A stretch of DNA of 64,000 nt from Nectonema munidae (GCA_030549495.1 JAUIRK010001034.1:1116001-1180000); one strand, 5' to 3'. Positions 47,053 to 61,800 are shown, numbered from the stretch's first letter. The notes: a model not told the origin generated them from the letters alone. Translations and numbers: made by a program.

Positions 47053-47706
47053 CAGTGGCGTAGCCCAAAAAAAGTTGATAGGGGCACAGGGGAGGGGGGG
47101 GGGGCACAATTTAAAAACTTAAAAAATTGATAAGATTATTTATACTTTCTTGATCCTTTCATTGAAGAAATTTTCGAAAAATGAATCGAAAACCTGCTGA
47201 AACATTAAAATATAACTTCTTATTTTATTTCATCTCAAATTCAAACAAATTTATCAAACTCTAAAAACACACATTCATGAAAGATAATTGAATTCTTGTA
47301 CTAATAATGAAAAAATACTTCAAAATATTTAAGCCTACGAGTTTTGTTTGCAAAAACTTTCAAAACTTCATTATACTTCATTGTTTTTGATTCCCACAAG
47401 TATGCAAAAATAATGAGATTGCGCTTTCTTTCATGAATCATCGATGTTCTTTGATCGGACAAATTCGTTTTATAAATGAAAAACTTCTTTCGCAAGAAGC
47501 AGTACTCACCCCAACTGTTAGGACTCCTTAAAAATGAAACGATCTATAGATTTTGAATAAAAATATAATTAAAGATTATGCTCATACCGACGTATAATTT
47601 GTACACAACTTTGATGTTTTCTGATTCCTCATCAGTACTGATATCGCATAAGGTGCATGGAGGAAGGGGGCACGGCCCCTCACTCCCTAGCGTAGCTACG
47701 CCACTG
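47053..47706. mobile_element. hAT element with intact ends and perfect 8 bp target duplication
   Basis: Ends are cagtggcgtagc and its reverse complement gctacgccactg. The 8 bases attagaag lie directly outside both ends (47045-47052 and 47707-47714), an exact 8 bp target-site duplication and the signature of hAT transposition. On the minus strand the interior, near 47510-47300, keeps a piece of transposase C-terminus: STASCERSFS, then after a frame change MIHERKRNLIIFAY and KVFANKTRRLKYF. It is therefore an internally deleted derivative of an autonomous hAT. G runs near 47095 follow the left end. Confidence 0.92.
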
Positions 47707-48568
47707 ATTAGAAGATAAAGTATTTGTTATTACAAAAGAAGTAAAAATATTATTTTGAGAAAATTTTTCATTATTTATAGCATCAATTTGTACTGACCTT
47801 ATTAAATGGAACAAAAATTAAAGATATAAACAAAATTTTAAATTCTTTCTCCATTTTTATGATGTGAATCATGTTAAAAACAAAAATAAGAGCAATGCAA
47901 TTATAATTTTGCTTCATTGTTTTATATCTTTATAAATGAAAACGCAATAGAACACAGGAAATAAACAGTATTGTTTAACAACTCAATTACTATAGATGAG
48001 ACGAATTGAAATAATAACAAAAACAGTAAATAAGTAATGAGGAAGCCTAAAAACTTTTTCTATGATGGAAAAATTTGATTGACATTTAATATCATTTTAA
48101 AAATAAGTCAACACCACTGTCGTTAAAATGACGCAAAAAATAAAAAAAAGCAGCATTACCTAAGTAATAATTTTTAATTTCTGTCACTCAAAACAAATAA
48201 TTTAAGGAATACTTGATTTTTTTCATTTTAAAAAACCATTTCTTTTGAAATGATCAATGATCATATGTTAATTGAGGTCATTTTGACTCCTCATTTGCAT
48301 CCGAGGCACGTATATTTATGTCATTCATCATTATTTTTGATCATTTTCAAAAATAAAATATTATGTTTTACAAATGAATTTTTGACAATTCTTTATATTT
48401 CCAAAAATGCATCCTTATGGCCAGCGCTTCATATATGGTACGGACATTTTTTATATGAAAAAATAAAAATCAATGAAAATTTAAAACATATTCTAATTAC
48501 TGTAATTTAGGATAATGTTTGCAATAAATATTTTTGTCACAAACGGAATAAAAATATAACTTTCCAGC

Positions 48569-48818
48569 CGGTCGCGGATCTAGAAATTGACCATAGTGGG
48601 CCAATTTTAAAAAATACTAGTTTACATTTTCGCTACTCAAATTTACTGTCGAAAATGGGTGTTGAGACAGAATAATTTTTCTCATATCTTTGATATAGAC
48701 GTAATCCACTCGAAGTCTTGATGCTTTAAGGAAGAGCAAAATCAGTAAGGGGAATTTCTGAAGCCATTCTTCATAGGGGGGAGGCTCAGGTGGCCCCCTC
48801 TGGAACCGCCAGTGTTTT
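48569..48818. mobile_element. hAT-like MITE, ~250 bp
   Basis: The left end reads ggtcgcggatctagaaattg and, on the opposite strand, the right end reads actggcggttccagaggggg. Terminal GGCGGATC/TCCAG themes are shared with the insertion at 24708-25166. A further ggggggaggctcaggtggcc block precedes the right end. No exact target duplication was fixed. Confidence 0.5.
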
Positions 48819-49052
48819 CCCTTCGGTTTCCTTCAACCTGCCTCACTTTTTCATGGATTACTGATAAGTTATTTAGGCTTCGCTTAGGGTAAAAATGTTC
48901 TTCGCGGTCTTACCGAACCAGCTGTCTTAAGTTGGGGTACATCTTTGAGTAAAAGTTTACAACACTGTTTAATGTTTATCCTAACCACAACTTAAATAAA
49001 ATTAAAGTTAGAGTTGGTGCAAACACTAAGGTAAGGTAAGGTAAGGTACGAT

Positions 49053-49185
49053 AGGGTGTTTTCATCGAGAAGGCACATTTGCGCCGCTTGTATCGAACTA
49101 TGAAAAAAGTAGGCTTGATGCGGGATCGAACCCAAGACCTTAAGTTATCGAATCCAGCATCTAACCAACCATACACACGCTTAGT
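49053..49185 (-). mobile_element. tRNA-derived SINE, copy 2
   Basis: Same layout and orientation as 36773-36903: minus-strand A box tggttagatgc, B box ggttcgatccc, then the body ending in ccttctcgatgaaaacaccc. Directly at the 3' side on the minus strand lies a short pentamer run (taagg/aaggt, 49029-49049), which may be its simple-repeat tail. Confidence 0.8.
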
Positions 49186-49528
49186 TTACTAAGCTTTATC
49201 TATTAACACTACGCCTGCTTCCAAGAGTTTTACAATAAATTAATGATCGGTTTTATCTTTTCTATGGGCATTCTGCTTATGAAATGGCCTTCATAAGAGT
49301 TTTGTAGCGAATCAAAGTGTGCTATTGCTTGGTTGAGTGTTTTCTCTAATTCTCAATCAAATATTTGAAGATTCTGTTGTTATTTCTTAAAGAAGTGAAA
49401 CTCTGACCGACATATTTCTTTATAAATATCGATGTCCTCTCACCGGATGAGATAATGGAATTAACAATGAAAATGGTCCGACTTGGCCATACTCGTGCAC
49501 GCAAATATAATAATTTTTAAATTTTTAG

Positions 49529-49856
49529 GTCAATAAAATTTACAATATCAATGCCGTTGATTCAGAAACAACTCTTACCTTTTCTTCTTCACGAAATCCT
49601 CTTGATTTCATCCAAATTTATCTGGATGCAGAATTAAAAGACAAAAAGCATGGCGGCCTCCACCCCAATATCCTTTTCAATAGTTCCTTCTTCGAAATTG
49701 TGTCATCCCAGTCTTCCAAGAACGGCGAAAATTTCATTAGACTACACTCAAAAGCACTCAAACAATTATTTCCTTCAAGTGAATACGCCATTATAGTTGT
49801 TGGAGTGAAGAGTGATGGGGAAAAGATCTTTCTTGACAAAAAGCATTTCTGGACGC
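49529..49856 (+). CDS. FN3 gene, exon A
   Basis: Acceptor atttttag before gtcaat; donor c|gtattt. Encodes [18 protein letters not shown] to KKHFWT and ends in phase 1. Contains an F-strand-like [12 protein letters not shown]. The split codon with the next exon gives Pro, reading [12 protein letters not shown] across the join. Confidence 0.6.
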
Positions 49857-52800
49857 GTATTTTAATTTTTAATTTACTTTTATTACTTTGTTGCATAGAT
49901 AAGTAAGTTATTCAAGCGTGAAATTATTAAAACAGTTATTAGTCTGCTCTTTTAGTCAAATATGTCTCTTGTTGATTTATTATTATTATTTGAGAAGTAA
50001 ATTAGTTTTCTATTTTATCAGTTAGATCTATAGTTTTTTTGCTCATTTTTTGTTTTATCTCTCAATTATTATTTAACCCATTTTGTACGATTGTTTCCAA
50101 AGGTAACGCACCTGACTTCAATAATCTATATTTAATTCCATTCAAGACAAGAGTTTGTCTGCTTTTCCTTTTGTAAGATTGGATAAATTTGAAAAATATC
50201 CATTCAATCTGGACATTTTAATGGCTATAACGACTAAGAATTTTATATCTTCTAATGTTGTCTTTCAAGCGCATTAACATCAAAATCCAAATAATATGTA
50301 ATATTTAATTTATTATGGTACTTGGTGTGTAGAATTGAATACAGTTATATTTATTTAACAAAATTTTTTTCTGAGAAACAATTTGAAGATTTGAGAGAGA
50401 ATTTTTGCTAGTTTTTTCCTGAGACAGTATTCTCGCTTCAGCTTGGAGTCGAACCACAGTCCTCTGAATATGGCTTCGAGTCCCAGTGTGCTACACAGGT
50501 GAAGTCTGCTTTGATTAAAGCATCTTATATATGAATTGAAAAACTTATGCTTTTACACCGTTGTATGAATATGTATTTCAATGTACAGGATAAAAGTTTT
50601 CTATGAACATTTGTAATGTTCTGGGGACTTGGGTGTACTAGTTCTAATACATAGATATACATTGAACGTATATATTTGTGTGTGTGTATGTTGTGTACTA
50701 TTAAACATATCTTGATTTTTGTTCACTTTAGTTTATTTGTTATCATTCCACTATTTTTCACTTTTTCAGCTCCCCTTCCTCCTTCTAGATTTGATGCAAT
50801 TTATTTCGAAAACGATTCTATATTCAATGTCACATGGTCTCCTCCCATCTTTGGAATCTGGGATTCCTATTTTCTGAATTATTCCATTCTGAAAGTCTCC
50901 AAAGGAGATTCCAGAAAAAATGAATCCATTTTCATAAAATCTTGGATTTTTGAAGCCAATATTTTCTTCCACCATTTTAGCCCTTCCATTTTTCGAAAAG
51001 ATGATTCCTTCAACACATACCATGATTTAACTTTGTATGCAAAGTACAAACACATTTTATCTCTTCGCTCTCTAATCCTTAAGATACCATTCCCTCTTCA
51101 AAATGGAACGCAATACAAAGCAATAAGAAAATCTAATTCAGGTTCAAATTTACTTTTTAAAAATGGGATTTATATTTCACAAAAATTCCTCAATAAGTGC
51201 ATAAACCGTGGCTAATTTTTATATAAAATTTAAAAGAAGACTAACATATCCACAGTCCTTATCAACTTAGATTAGAATATTTTATAGGATTTTTAGTTTA
51301 AATTTTGGTGTTTGTAACATACATTTTAATTTTAATTCATATCAAATTGACCAACTAACTAATTAACCAATTTGAATAATTAGTCGTATAAATAAAGAGA
51401 TAACTGATTGACTAGCAAACTTGTCTAAATATCGTATTAATTTTTTTTTGCTTATTTTGTGACAGTTTCCTTCCAAGTGTCATCTCTCTTTATATTTAGT
51501 TTAGAATTTCGGATTAAACATTACTTTTATTTTGCATCATTTTCAATTTTTAAACAATGATATGTAAAAATTTGAAAGATATTCATTCTTCAAGTAAGGT
51601 GTATTAATTGTCCGATATAGTTTTTTTTAGATATATGGGTTTAAATACATCTTTAAAAAACTTTTTCACAAATGGCTTCTTAAATGATAAAAAGTATAGG
51701 AATATTTTTTAGTACAGTAAATTTTATGATAGCTGATATTTCTCCAAAAACATTCAATACTTATGAATTCAATTTTTTAAAGAAAGCATTTCTGATGAAG
51801 TTTTGATAAAAGCGAGAATTAAAGACGCCATTTTAGTAGTGGAGTGGCGAATAAAACCACTTAAAAAATCTCCAACATCCAACATTTTTTTCCTGAACAT
51901 CAGCAAAGACTTTTCCTATGTAGTTCAGGATTTGGAATCATCTCTTTCAATAGGTAAAGCCACTAATCTAAAGTTTTGCGCTTCTTTTGGAATCACATTT
52001 TTTAGAGGCTGCCGATTTATATCGAGAGAATCTTGACAGTGTTGCCGCAGTCAGCATTCAAAGATTTCACAATTCATTTGATTCACCTTCTCCAGCTCTT
52101 GGAAAGACGTTTTCAACATCAATCATAAATTTGGGTATTTTTCATAACATTTATTTCCTAACCGTCAAGACTTCTTTTATCATTAGACGTTGATCCGCCC
52201 AACACAAGAGTGCTGAGTGTTGGAACAGACTTTATCCATGTTTTCTGGAATTCTTCTCATTTTAAAGATTTTTCGCAAACTAGTGCACGTTTCTATCTTT
52301 CAAATTCCAACAATTTCATCTCTAATCACACCTCAAATGAGTATCAAGCTTACGCACATACGAAAACATAACTTTTATTTTGTGTCTACTTTTCTAGATT
52401 CTCCGAGATTATTTTTGATCATTTGCTTCCAGGAGTTTTGTACGAATTATCAGTTCAACTCCTGACACATGGAACTTTGAGTCCTATAAGAAATCTCAGA
52501 ATCTCCACAGGTTTCTTATTTTTATCCTCAGGACTTTAGCGCCACTCTCTGCTCAATTTGGAAAGTTTATGTGTAGCAAGATAAACTAATTAAAAAAGAG
52601 TGCAAATTTAATAATAAATTGGATGTACTATCTGAGAAACATTTGTAAAATTTCTGGTCTACGGTTTTTTGTATATTTTTAAAGCAAGTTAGTGGCGACG
52701 CCTAGTTCTATCTTTTCGACTATCTAATCTGTACTATGCATTTGTTATTTGTTTGCTCAACTAGTGCTACATTTTATATTTATAAAGTTATACATTCACA

Positions 52801-55800
52801 ACATGCAAAAGTCGTACTAGATTTAAAGTGACTTTGAAGTGGTTTTTTAGCTTTATTAATCTCTTATCACCCTAACATCAACATCATCACCAAACCTTTA
52901 TTCTTGATTGAGTTGATTGATTTTACTTAACTTTTATTCTTGAATCTAAAAATATAAATACAAATTCTCGTATTCCAAAGATACAAGAAATACTAATTTA
53001 GCAATGCAAAAATATCAATAGATACTTTTTTCACACAACTTCATATCCTCAATTGTATGAATGACTAAATGTTAAAAAAAACTTGTGTGTATCTTTCTAA
53101 GTAGAAACACTTTGTTGAATTGCCATAGCAAAATATAAAAGGAAATTATTTTTTGATAACAAATAAGATGAGATATAGCAATTAAAGTAAGTACGATTAC
53201 AGATTGTTTTTTAGCTATTTTCTATATCATATTTTCCTGTCCATGGCGAAGGATCATTGAGATTACTAGAAAAGCTAAATTAGCTAACTAAAGAAACCAA
53301 TCACACACACACACACACAAAGAGATAAAATAAATACATCAAAAAATACGAAGCAGTGTATAGCAGAAGGATTGCACAGAGAATGGAATTTTGGATAAAA
53401 AGATCGAATAAATCAAAGCACAAGTATAGGTTTGAAAATGGAGAAATGAAAGATGGAAAAAGTTTTGACCTCCAAAAACAAATGTACATATTCTTAAATT
53501 GATACTTGAATAAGTTTTCTAAAAAAATTTAGCCGAAAAATCTATGCTGTGTATCACTATGCAAAATAAAATGTAACTAAGAAAAAAAAAGTAATAAAAA
53601 ATTTTTTTTTCAGTTCCTCTGCAAGTTTCAAATTTGAAAGTTTTTGAAAATTCCTCTTCAATAAAAATTTCGTGGAGTAAAGATAAGCGCAATACACGAG
53701 AATACGTTAAGGTATTTTTGAAAAATTCGTTTTGTTTCATCATAAAACTGAAAAAATATGCATATTTTTTTAAGATCTTTTTCGAAGATTTTTTTGGTGT
53801 AAATGGCACAAGCGAAATGAAAACGTTTCAAATAAATGCTTCCTACAATTCTCAAGTCATTGAAAATCTCATTCCAAGTCATTTGTACAGTGTTCGTGTT
53901 ATCAGCTTCGCAAACTCCATTGGCAGCGAGCCAACTCAAATTGTCGTCATTACAAGTAACTCTTTTTAAAGTTATTTCGTGGGAATAGAACTGTGTTGTT
54001 GTTTTTTACATTCTTTTGCCATCCTAGAGTTAAAAAATAGGCTGCCTTACCAAAAAAACTTATTTTTAAAAAATGTAATATCAAATAAAAAATGCTTTAA
54101 AATTATAAAAAATAGCGAAACCTTCATGAAATATTGAACATCAAGAAAAAAACATTTCGGCCTTTTTGATGAAAACCTTTAAAAAACTTTTTGAACGGTT
54201 ATATTTCATTGTTAAATATTAACAAATTGTGAAGAGTCATTGTTTGGCAGGAATTAAAGTTTCAAACAGTTTTATTCATAAGTTTCGACTCCAAGAGTAA
54301 AAGATCACAAGTATGGTTCTTTATGTTGAAGGAGATTAAATATGTTTGACTTAATTGTAATCTAAGAGGCGATGTTATGATTGGACAAGGGTTGTAGTAA
54401 GAAATTCATTATTGATGAACTAAATCAATATTTGGAAATGTTCTCCTTTTCACTACAATCATGCCATCATTCGACATGCGAATCCTTCAAAAAGTTGTTG
54501 TTTTCTTATTTCATTTCTCATTTTAATTAGCTTGACGCATTTTGTTTTCAAGTTCTACTCATGAAGATTAATAAATTCCTTTACTCAGTGGCTTTTTATT
54601 GGTGGAGATTAAAAATCTGGTTTATTCATTGGCTCAAAAAGAACCCAACTAACTCAGCAGGGGAAAGGGGGTCGTTAAACCGACTCAGTGTAAGAGGCTT
54701 ATAAGCATAGCATTTATTTTGTATACAGTCAAACCTGCTTTGACCACAAACTCTATTAAACGACGCCAGTCTATAAGGACCAGTTTTAATTGAGCTTATT
54801 TGACCTTGATTGAATGCCCACCTCTCCACAAAGAATCCTTTTGGATGGTGGTAGGCAATTAAAAATTGTCCTTGTCATTTTTAAAAAAAAAATTTCCTAT
54901 TGCTATTAATTTTATTATCTGAGACACCTGATTTAGCAACTACTACGACCTGTCTATAACGACCACTCTCAGTTCTTCCTAATTAATCGTGCTTAAGCTT
55001 ATTCGAACTTTATTAAGGATTCATCTGTTCACAACGTCTACTTTTCTTCCTTCCCCTTTAGCAGTCAGTTAATCCAGGTTTGGCTGGATATGCTTACAAA
55101 TTTTGTCAGTTTTTGGCGATATAAAATCCGCTTTATTAAATGTAAAATGCCCGACATTATTATTATTAATTCCCATTGGAAATATAAAAAGTCAAACACT
55201 AGAGTTTATTTCAATGTTTGGAAAGTTGTTGCCATCAACGGATGCGTATTCATTATTTATATTATTTATAATGATATACCAAGCAACGTTTTGTGTTTTC
55301 GACTTTCAGAAAGCATTTTTGCCTCCATGGACTCCTTTATCACGGAAACAAAACGGTGTCGTCAGTTAATAGAGTGCACTTTACGCAGCTCATCACTTTT
55401 GTTGAGTAACGATTTACTGAGTTAGCAGACTTAGATGCATTTGCACTTGCTTACAAACTAAATCTAAGCGAACACAAAAAAGTTTTGATTTATACACCTA
55501 AACCATTTTTTAGTATTGATACATAATATTTTTTTACATATAAAGCGAAAGTTATTTTCATTTTTTAGAGAAAAAAAATTTTCAAGCCTTTTTCTTAATT
55601 TCTATCTATGTCGTATATGTTTTTTTTTATTTCAAGGACCACTAACTCCTTTCGATTTAAAGGTCAGCCAATCAAACATGACGTCTTCTTACATTCGATG
55701 GAGTTTCGACAATTCCAAGAACATATCGACCACTTTCAAGTTCATTATCACATTTTTCGATTATGAAAGTTCATTAAATTTTTTTTTCAAGAATCATCGT

Positions 55801-58800
55801 TAAATTAATGGATGAGAGACTTGAAAAAAATTCTTCTCAAAATATTTTGCAAGCGATGACGTATGAGTCTTCAGAAAGAGAACTTGAAGTATACAATTTA
55901 TTGGCTGGTGTAACGTATTCGTGGACGGTTTGGGCTGTTTCCTACAACGTATCTTCTCTTCCCTCTAGTCCTTTGATCTTTACACAAAGTAATCTTTAAC
56001 ATACTGATAGTGCCTCACGAACATTAATCCCATTGCTAGGACTTTAAAGACATCTTCTTCGTTTTTTACTCAAGGTTGCTATCACCTCTAGATATCAAAC
56101 ACTTGATGACAATTGGATGTAAGGAGTTGATACATGAAATCATGAAGGTGTATAACGGTTACTAGACCTGTTCAAGTCTGTTACAGGATTGATTAAAACC
56201 GCTCTATGTGTTTCATTCCTTTTGGATGCTTAATTTTTGTAGTTCGGCCCGATCTGGCCCTTAGATATTATGGCCCGATTCCACCTGTAAATAGTACAGT
56301 CTAGTCTTGTTCTGGATATTATGAGGGCCGTACTGACTGCTACAACGTCTAGTAGTAGTAGAGGTCTAGTTTTGACGTTGGGCGCATTCATAATTAGACT
56401 TTTTACCCATAAATGGAGATATACTTATTATAGCCGTTTTATTTTACTTATGAAGAACTGCAATCATAAATTTTGAATGCGCGCCACTCAGCAGACTTAG
56501 GAAAAAAGGTACTTGTGAAATCACCGATGTAATTCCCTTTCCTCCTCAAGTGAACTTATAAAATTCTGTATTCATCTTGTCATGTTAAAAGAGTTCTCAA
56601 TTCCTTAGTTACAACTCATAAGCTCTGTTTTTGAGATTCAAAATCTTGTTGCGCTTTCTTGAAATCGCATCCTTTTTGAATCAATTTCAGTTACTTCAAT
56701 TACTGTCGTGTCCATTCACTTAAAAAGTAAAGTGGACAAGACATGTTAATAAAAAGGAATACACAGGGTTTTAGCATCCCTGAGCATCATAACTTTGAGG
56801 ACCTTTTATCAATTTTTTACTTTTACGGAACACTTGAAGTAAATTAAATCTCTCAACGAACCCTGTGCAATATATATAGCAATTTTTTTTATCACAGTGC
56901 TTGCAATTAACCAGCATTTGGTTTATGACGCAAAAGTCTCAGATATGAAAGGAAAAATATTTTCAAACGCTAAAAAATTTACAAATATTCGGGGTGAATG
57001 ACGGAGTGCTTTTGTGTGCGCGCTAGAAATGAGATAAGCAAAGGATATCGAATAGAAATTTCTAAACTTTCAAGAGTCCGGACCCCTTTCCTAAAACATA
57101 ACTGAGCATAAAACGTAATTTTTTTTAAAATTTAAACAGTCAAGAGATTAGGGAGACGGAAGATCAAGTGCAAAGATGAGTGTCATAAAACCACGTGACT
57201 CTTTGAACTCAATGAAATTTGTATTTGATTTAATTTCTTTAATGAATTTAGTCCCGGAACACCCATCCAACCTCAAGTTAGAGCAGTTTAAAGAAACCGC
57301 TAACAGAGATGTTCAATTTTCTATTCCATTCACGTTATCATGGCAGCCTCCTAAGACGGGCAAATTCGATGACTTTTTGCTGACATACGCCTCTCACATT
57401 GATCCGCCCCTTAACTCGTCCGGTGTTGATATGAAAGAAATCTTCAATGCAAATCGCAACTTAACAAGTGAAGGAACGATCAAGAACATTAATGCAACTC
57501 ATTACATCCTGAATTCACTCGCGCCAGCCATTTCTTACGAGTATTTACTTCTTTTGTTAATGCGCACTCATTAGTAGGGCTAGGAAGATTTGCAACGATT
57601 CTTTTCTTTTGCCCTTTTACACATTCAGAAGCCATATCTTCGACCAACTATAATGCCTCATATGCGAGCTTTACTTATTATATATATGCCCAAAAAATGT
57701 ATAAATGTATTTTATTTCAAAAATGTAAAAACATTTAAAGTATCATTTTATTATTTTTTTCACTGCCTGTTCTCAAACTGGCGCCCATTTTGATCCAAAT
57801 ACTGCTTACAAGGCCAAGCGATGGAATCACACACATCATGAAACATTCCATCGAGTATTTGAGCGCATTCATGTTCAATGGCTTCTCTCATTCCAGTGAC
57901 TGTTGCAGGTTTTGTAGCGTAGACTTTATCTTTTAGGTATCCCCATAAGAAAAAACCTAGTGATGTGAGGTCTGGTGAACGGGGAGGATCTTCAACAAAG
58001 CTCATTCGTCCAATCCACGTGTTTGGCAATAGTTCATCAAGGAAGGACTTAACATCACTATGGTAATGTGGAGGAGCCCCATCTTGCTGAAAATAAAACT
58101 CTTTATCTTCAAAATTTCCTCTATGCTTGGCATAACATTTTGTTGCAACAAATTCAAGTAAATGAGATCACTTACAGTGGTATGAAAAAAGAACGGTTCA
58201 ATTAATCCTCTTGATGATAAACCGCACCCCACTGTAACTCCCGGTAACTTGACATGACGGTCGACAAAAACATGTCGATTTTCAGGTCCCCAATAGATAA
58301 AATTATGGCTGTTAATCGAACCATTTAATTTGAAAGTATCCTCGTCACTCCACACAATCTTCGTTGAAAAACCAGTATTTCTTACACATTGTTCGAAATA
58401 CCATTTGTAATACTGTACTCTTCTGCCTGGATCATCGTCATTAAGAGCATGTTCTTAATTCTTAAGAGAATGAACTAATCTTGGAATATAACTTCCGATG
58501 ATAACGTTGCATAATGCGATGTACGGATGATTTTGAAATTCCAACCTCACGACAAGCTAGTCGTACAGAATTTTTCGAGCTTCGCTGAAATCTTTCCAGT
58601 ACTCTTTCTTCCTGTTTATGGCTTGTTGATGTTCTAGGTCTTTCGTAACGCTGTTTGTGAACGTTTTAAACAGTTCCATCAGTTTCAAACTTATCTCTAA
58701 TTCGAGTGATGGTAACTCGCATTGGAGGTTCTCCTTGAAATTCCCTCCTAAATTGTCTTTGCACTTCATTTGCATTTTCACACTTTCAGTAGCATTTTAG

Positions 58801-61800
58801 AATAAATTGTCTTTCTTCAAAGTTGGGCATGGCTGTCATTCTTGTGTTCAGAGGTTAAATTTGCAAAAAACAAAATACGTTAACAGTTATTCTAAATGTG
58901 TAAAAATAATAAATGATAAAATAAATGTGAAAAAAAATAATAAAATGATACTCTAAATTTTTTTTACATTTTTGTATACATTTTTTGGGATACCATATAT
59001 ATATATATATTGTTAGAAAGGTTTGGAATCAAGCATTATGCGAAAAATAGCAACAAATTTTTAGACAAAACAAGTTTTTTCTCGCATCTCCTATTCAATC
59101 TATGGAATGACTAGGCGTAATCTAGGCAACCTTTGAAATGTGTTTTGGTGATCGCTATCATACAATCATATCCTATTTCTTCACATCATGATTTTAATGT
59201 TTAAAAAATATTCGTAAACATAAAATAGCAGTGCAATAATTTGCTATTTTGCTATCAAAAAGCAACGGGCAAGGATTTTTTAGTTTTTCTTTCCTTTTAT
59301 CACAAGATTCTTTTTCGAACACCACTAGTTTCATTCATATGCTTTTTTTTATCAAACTATGATGAACTTCATGCCATGCAATTTTTCTTCAACATTACCC
59401 TCCCATTTTTAGTAGTGTATTTTTTAGTGACATTTTGACAACAATTTTATCTCTGCCTTCCAAATCTTTATTCTGCCAATAAAGGTTCTCATTCCTTTAT
59501 TAGATTCTTTCTGTTTTTTTGTATTTACGTTTATTTCAAAATTAAAAAATTTAAATATAATATTTATATCAAAGGTTTAACAATATAAAAAATTTTGACA
59601 CTATTTTGGGGCGCAGCCCATATGTTAAATCTCTGTCTTAATTTTTTCGGCATATGGAATATTTATTCTTGAAAAAAATTCAATGCACCACTCCTACTTT
59701 TACCTTTAGGTTGTTCCATTTTCGCACTAAAATACTTAATGAAAAGACAAAATTGTCTATTTACACGATAAAATTTATTTTAGTAAAACAAGGATAAACT
59801 CAGTATATCCAAATCACTTTTAATGAAGTCATTCAGTTTTATTCCGTTCAGCTAGTATCTACCTAACTTTTGGTGTTTCTGGCACAAGCTTTTGTATAGT
59901 TGCTCTGTTATGGAGATATAATTAATTTCCTAGTGAAGACATCCATAACCTAGCAATTATGCCCTAGGGAATAAATTATGCTTGCTTCCGGATGTTGAAA
60001 AATATTTGGGTGTGAGTCCTTTATCGATATTTAGGCAAAGACTCCTTCTTTGTCAACTCTTCTGAGTTTCACATCCTCTTTCAAGTGCACCAATATTTCA
60101 GCTAACTCAACATCTTCATCTCTATGCTCCTAATTTTCTTGGTCCACCAACCAGAAAAAGGATGGATAATAATCCATCCATGAATGATTGTATCTTCTCT
60201 CAAATTTTGAAAAGATGCCATTTTTTTTATAAAAGTGTATTTTGTAAAATTTCAGTTTCCCCACACAACATTTTATCTTCTTAGCAAAGGTGACTAAATC
60301 TGATATTCTACGTTGCAGCTCCAAGTTAAGCACTTTCATTGTTTTAAAAATGACACTTAGGTAAAATATTTTTGATTTAAATTCAGAAAGTCTTTCCAAA
60401 ATTTGCTTAGCTGTATCAGCTTGCTTCTTAGCATGAGAAAGTTGGTTAAAGTTTCCCACTCTTAAGGCTCACGTCTTTCAACGACAATCTTGTTTCTGTG
60501 TAGAGTAATACGTTTTAAAATCACTATCTTCACAGAATTGCACAAAAATCTATAATTCAGTGAGTTGGATTTGACAAAGTTAATTTTAGGTTGGAAGTGT
60601 TGATTGTCATATAATATTCTTAAAAATCAAAAGCTGTCAGGAACAACAGATTTCATTCCAGAAACAAAGCCTTTCACTTATTCAGGCATGGCTTCAGCCC
60701 CATCTGATGCACTACTGATCAAATTAGCCAAAAGAATATTTTTATCATTAAAATACAGCATTTCCTCACTGATTGGTTTCAGATAAAATTTTAATGAATA
60801 ACATTACTTTCCTTATATCCTTTTTCATAGATGAATCTGACTGAGGAGGAGGATAACTCGGTTATGAAGTGTGCTTTCATCAGCCTGGATGCAAAACTTT
60901 GTCTTTTTTCCAGAATTTCAACCGACCACTCTTCAACAAAATCAGACATTTCATTCTGTCTTGTGCCATTTGAAAGTGGAGTTGTACTAGGAAGATGCAG
61001 TATCCTTTCATAGAATTTTTGTAGACAAGCTTCTCACCATAAAACTTTGATGCTACAACCTTACCAATAATTTCAGAGATCAAATAATTTGGCTAAGTGT
61101 CCTTGCTTTTGCAGTATTCCTCTTCTTTATAAAGTCAGTTACTTTGGCTGTCTGTCTTTCCTTTTTAACTCTTATGCGTTTTGCTGTAAGAGGTTGAGTA
61201 TACAAATATGATGCAGAGATGCATTGTAGCGACAGGAAGACAAAAAGACATTATATTCACCATACCACTCTGAATCTAACTACTTGTATCAAAAGATTTA
61301 TTATTATTCTTTAATAAAATTTCATCGTACCAGGAAATAAAAATGTTCGCCTAAGGTTTAAAAATTCCTTGTATTTTTCTTTCAAAATAATCTTTCTCCA
61401 TAGTTGCAAAAATTTTTTTCATCCTTAGACAAGATTTTATAATAATAAAGAAGTTTTGATCTTCTATCCTTAATTCCAGCCAGCAAACGTAATAATGACA
61501 TTTAGAAAGGTTATAACATTTACTCAATCTGAATTCTGAAATAAGGCTTCGGAAATTCAATCATGGTGAGATGATAGCTTATGAAGCCGGCATAATTTTT
61601 CAAAAGTTTTCCTTAGTGTCAACGCACTAAGTAAGATTTTATGGAGTCTTTTATGACAATTGTTCAAAATAAATGTCTTGACTCAAAACTTGGACCAGAG
61701 TTTCCATGACTTCAAAAATACTTCCGAGTTTAGCAATAATCAATATACATAAAGAAGGGATTGATTTGAAAAGAATTATTTACCTGAAAATTCGTAAATG

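Noticed and set aside
50440-50510. tRNA-like segment with a B-box-like ggttcgactcc on the minus strand
   Set aside because: No matching acceptor stem or clear A box at proper distance; probably a chance match or a very old SINE.
54626-55425. Open frames on both strands around 54.6-55.4 kb
   Set aside because: The minus-strand frame overlaps the end of a pogo-like MITE, and the overlapping plus-strand frames show no FN3 or transposase motif and no fitting splice sites.
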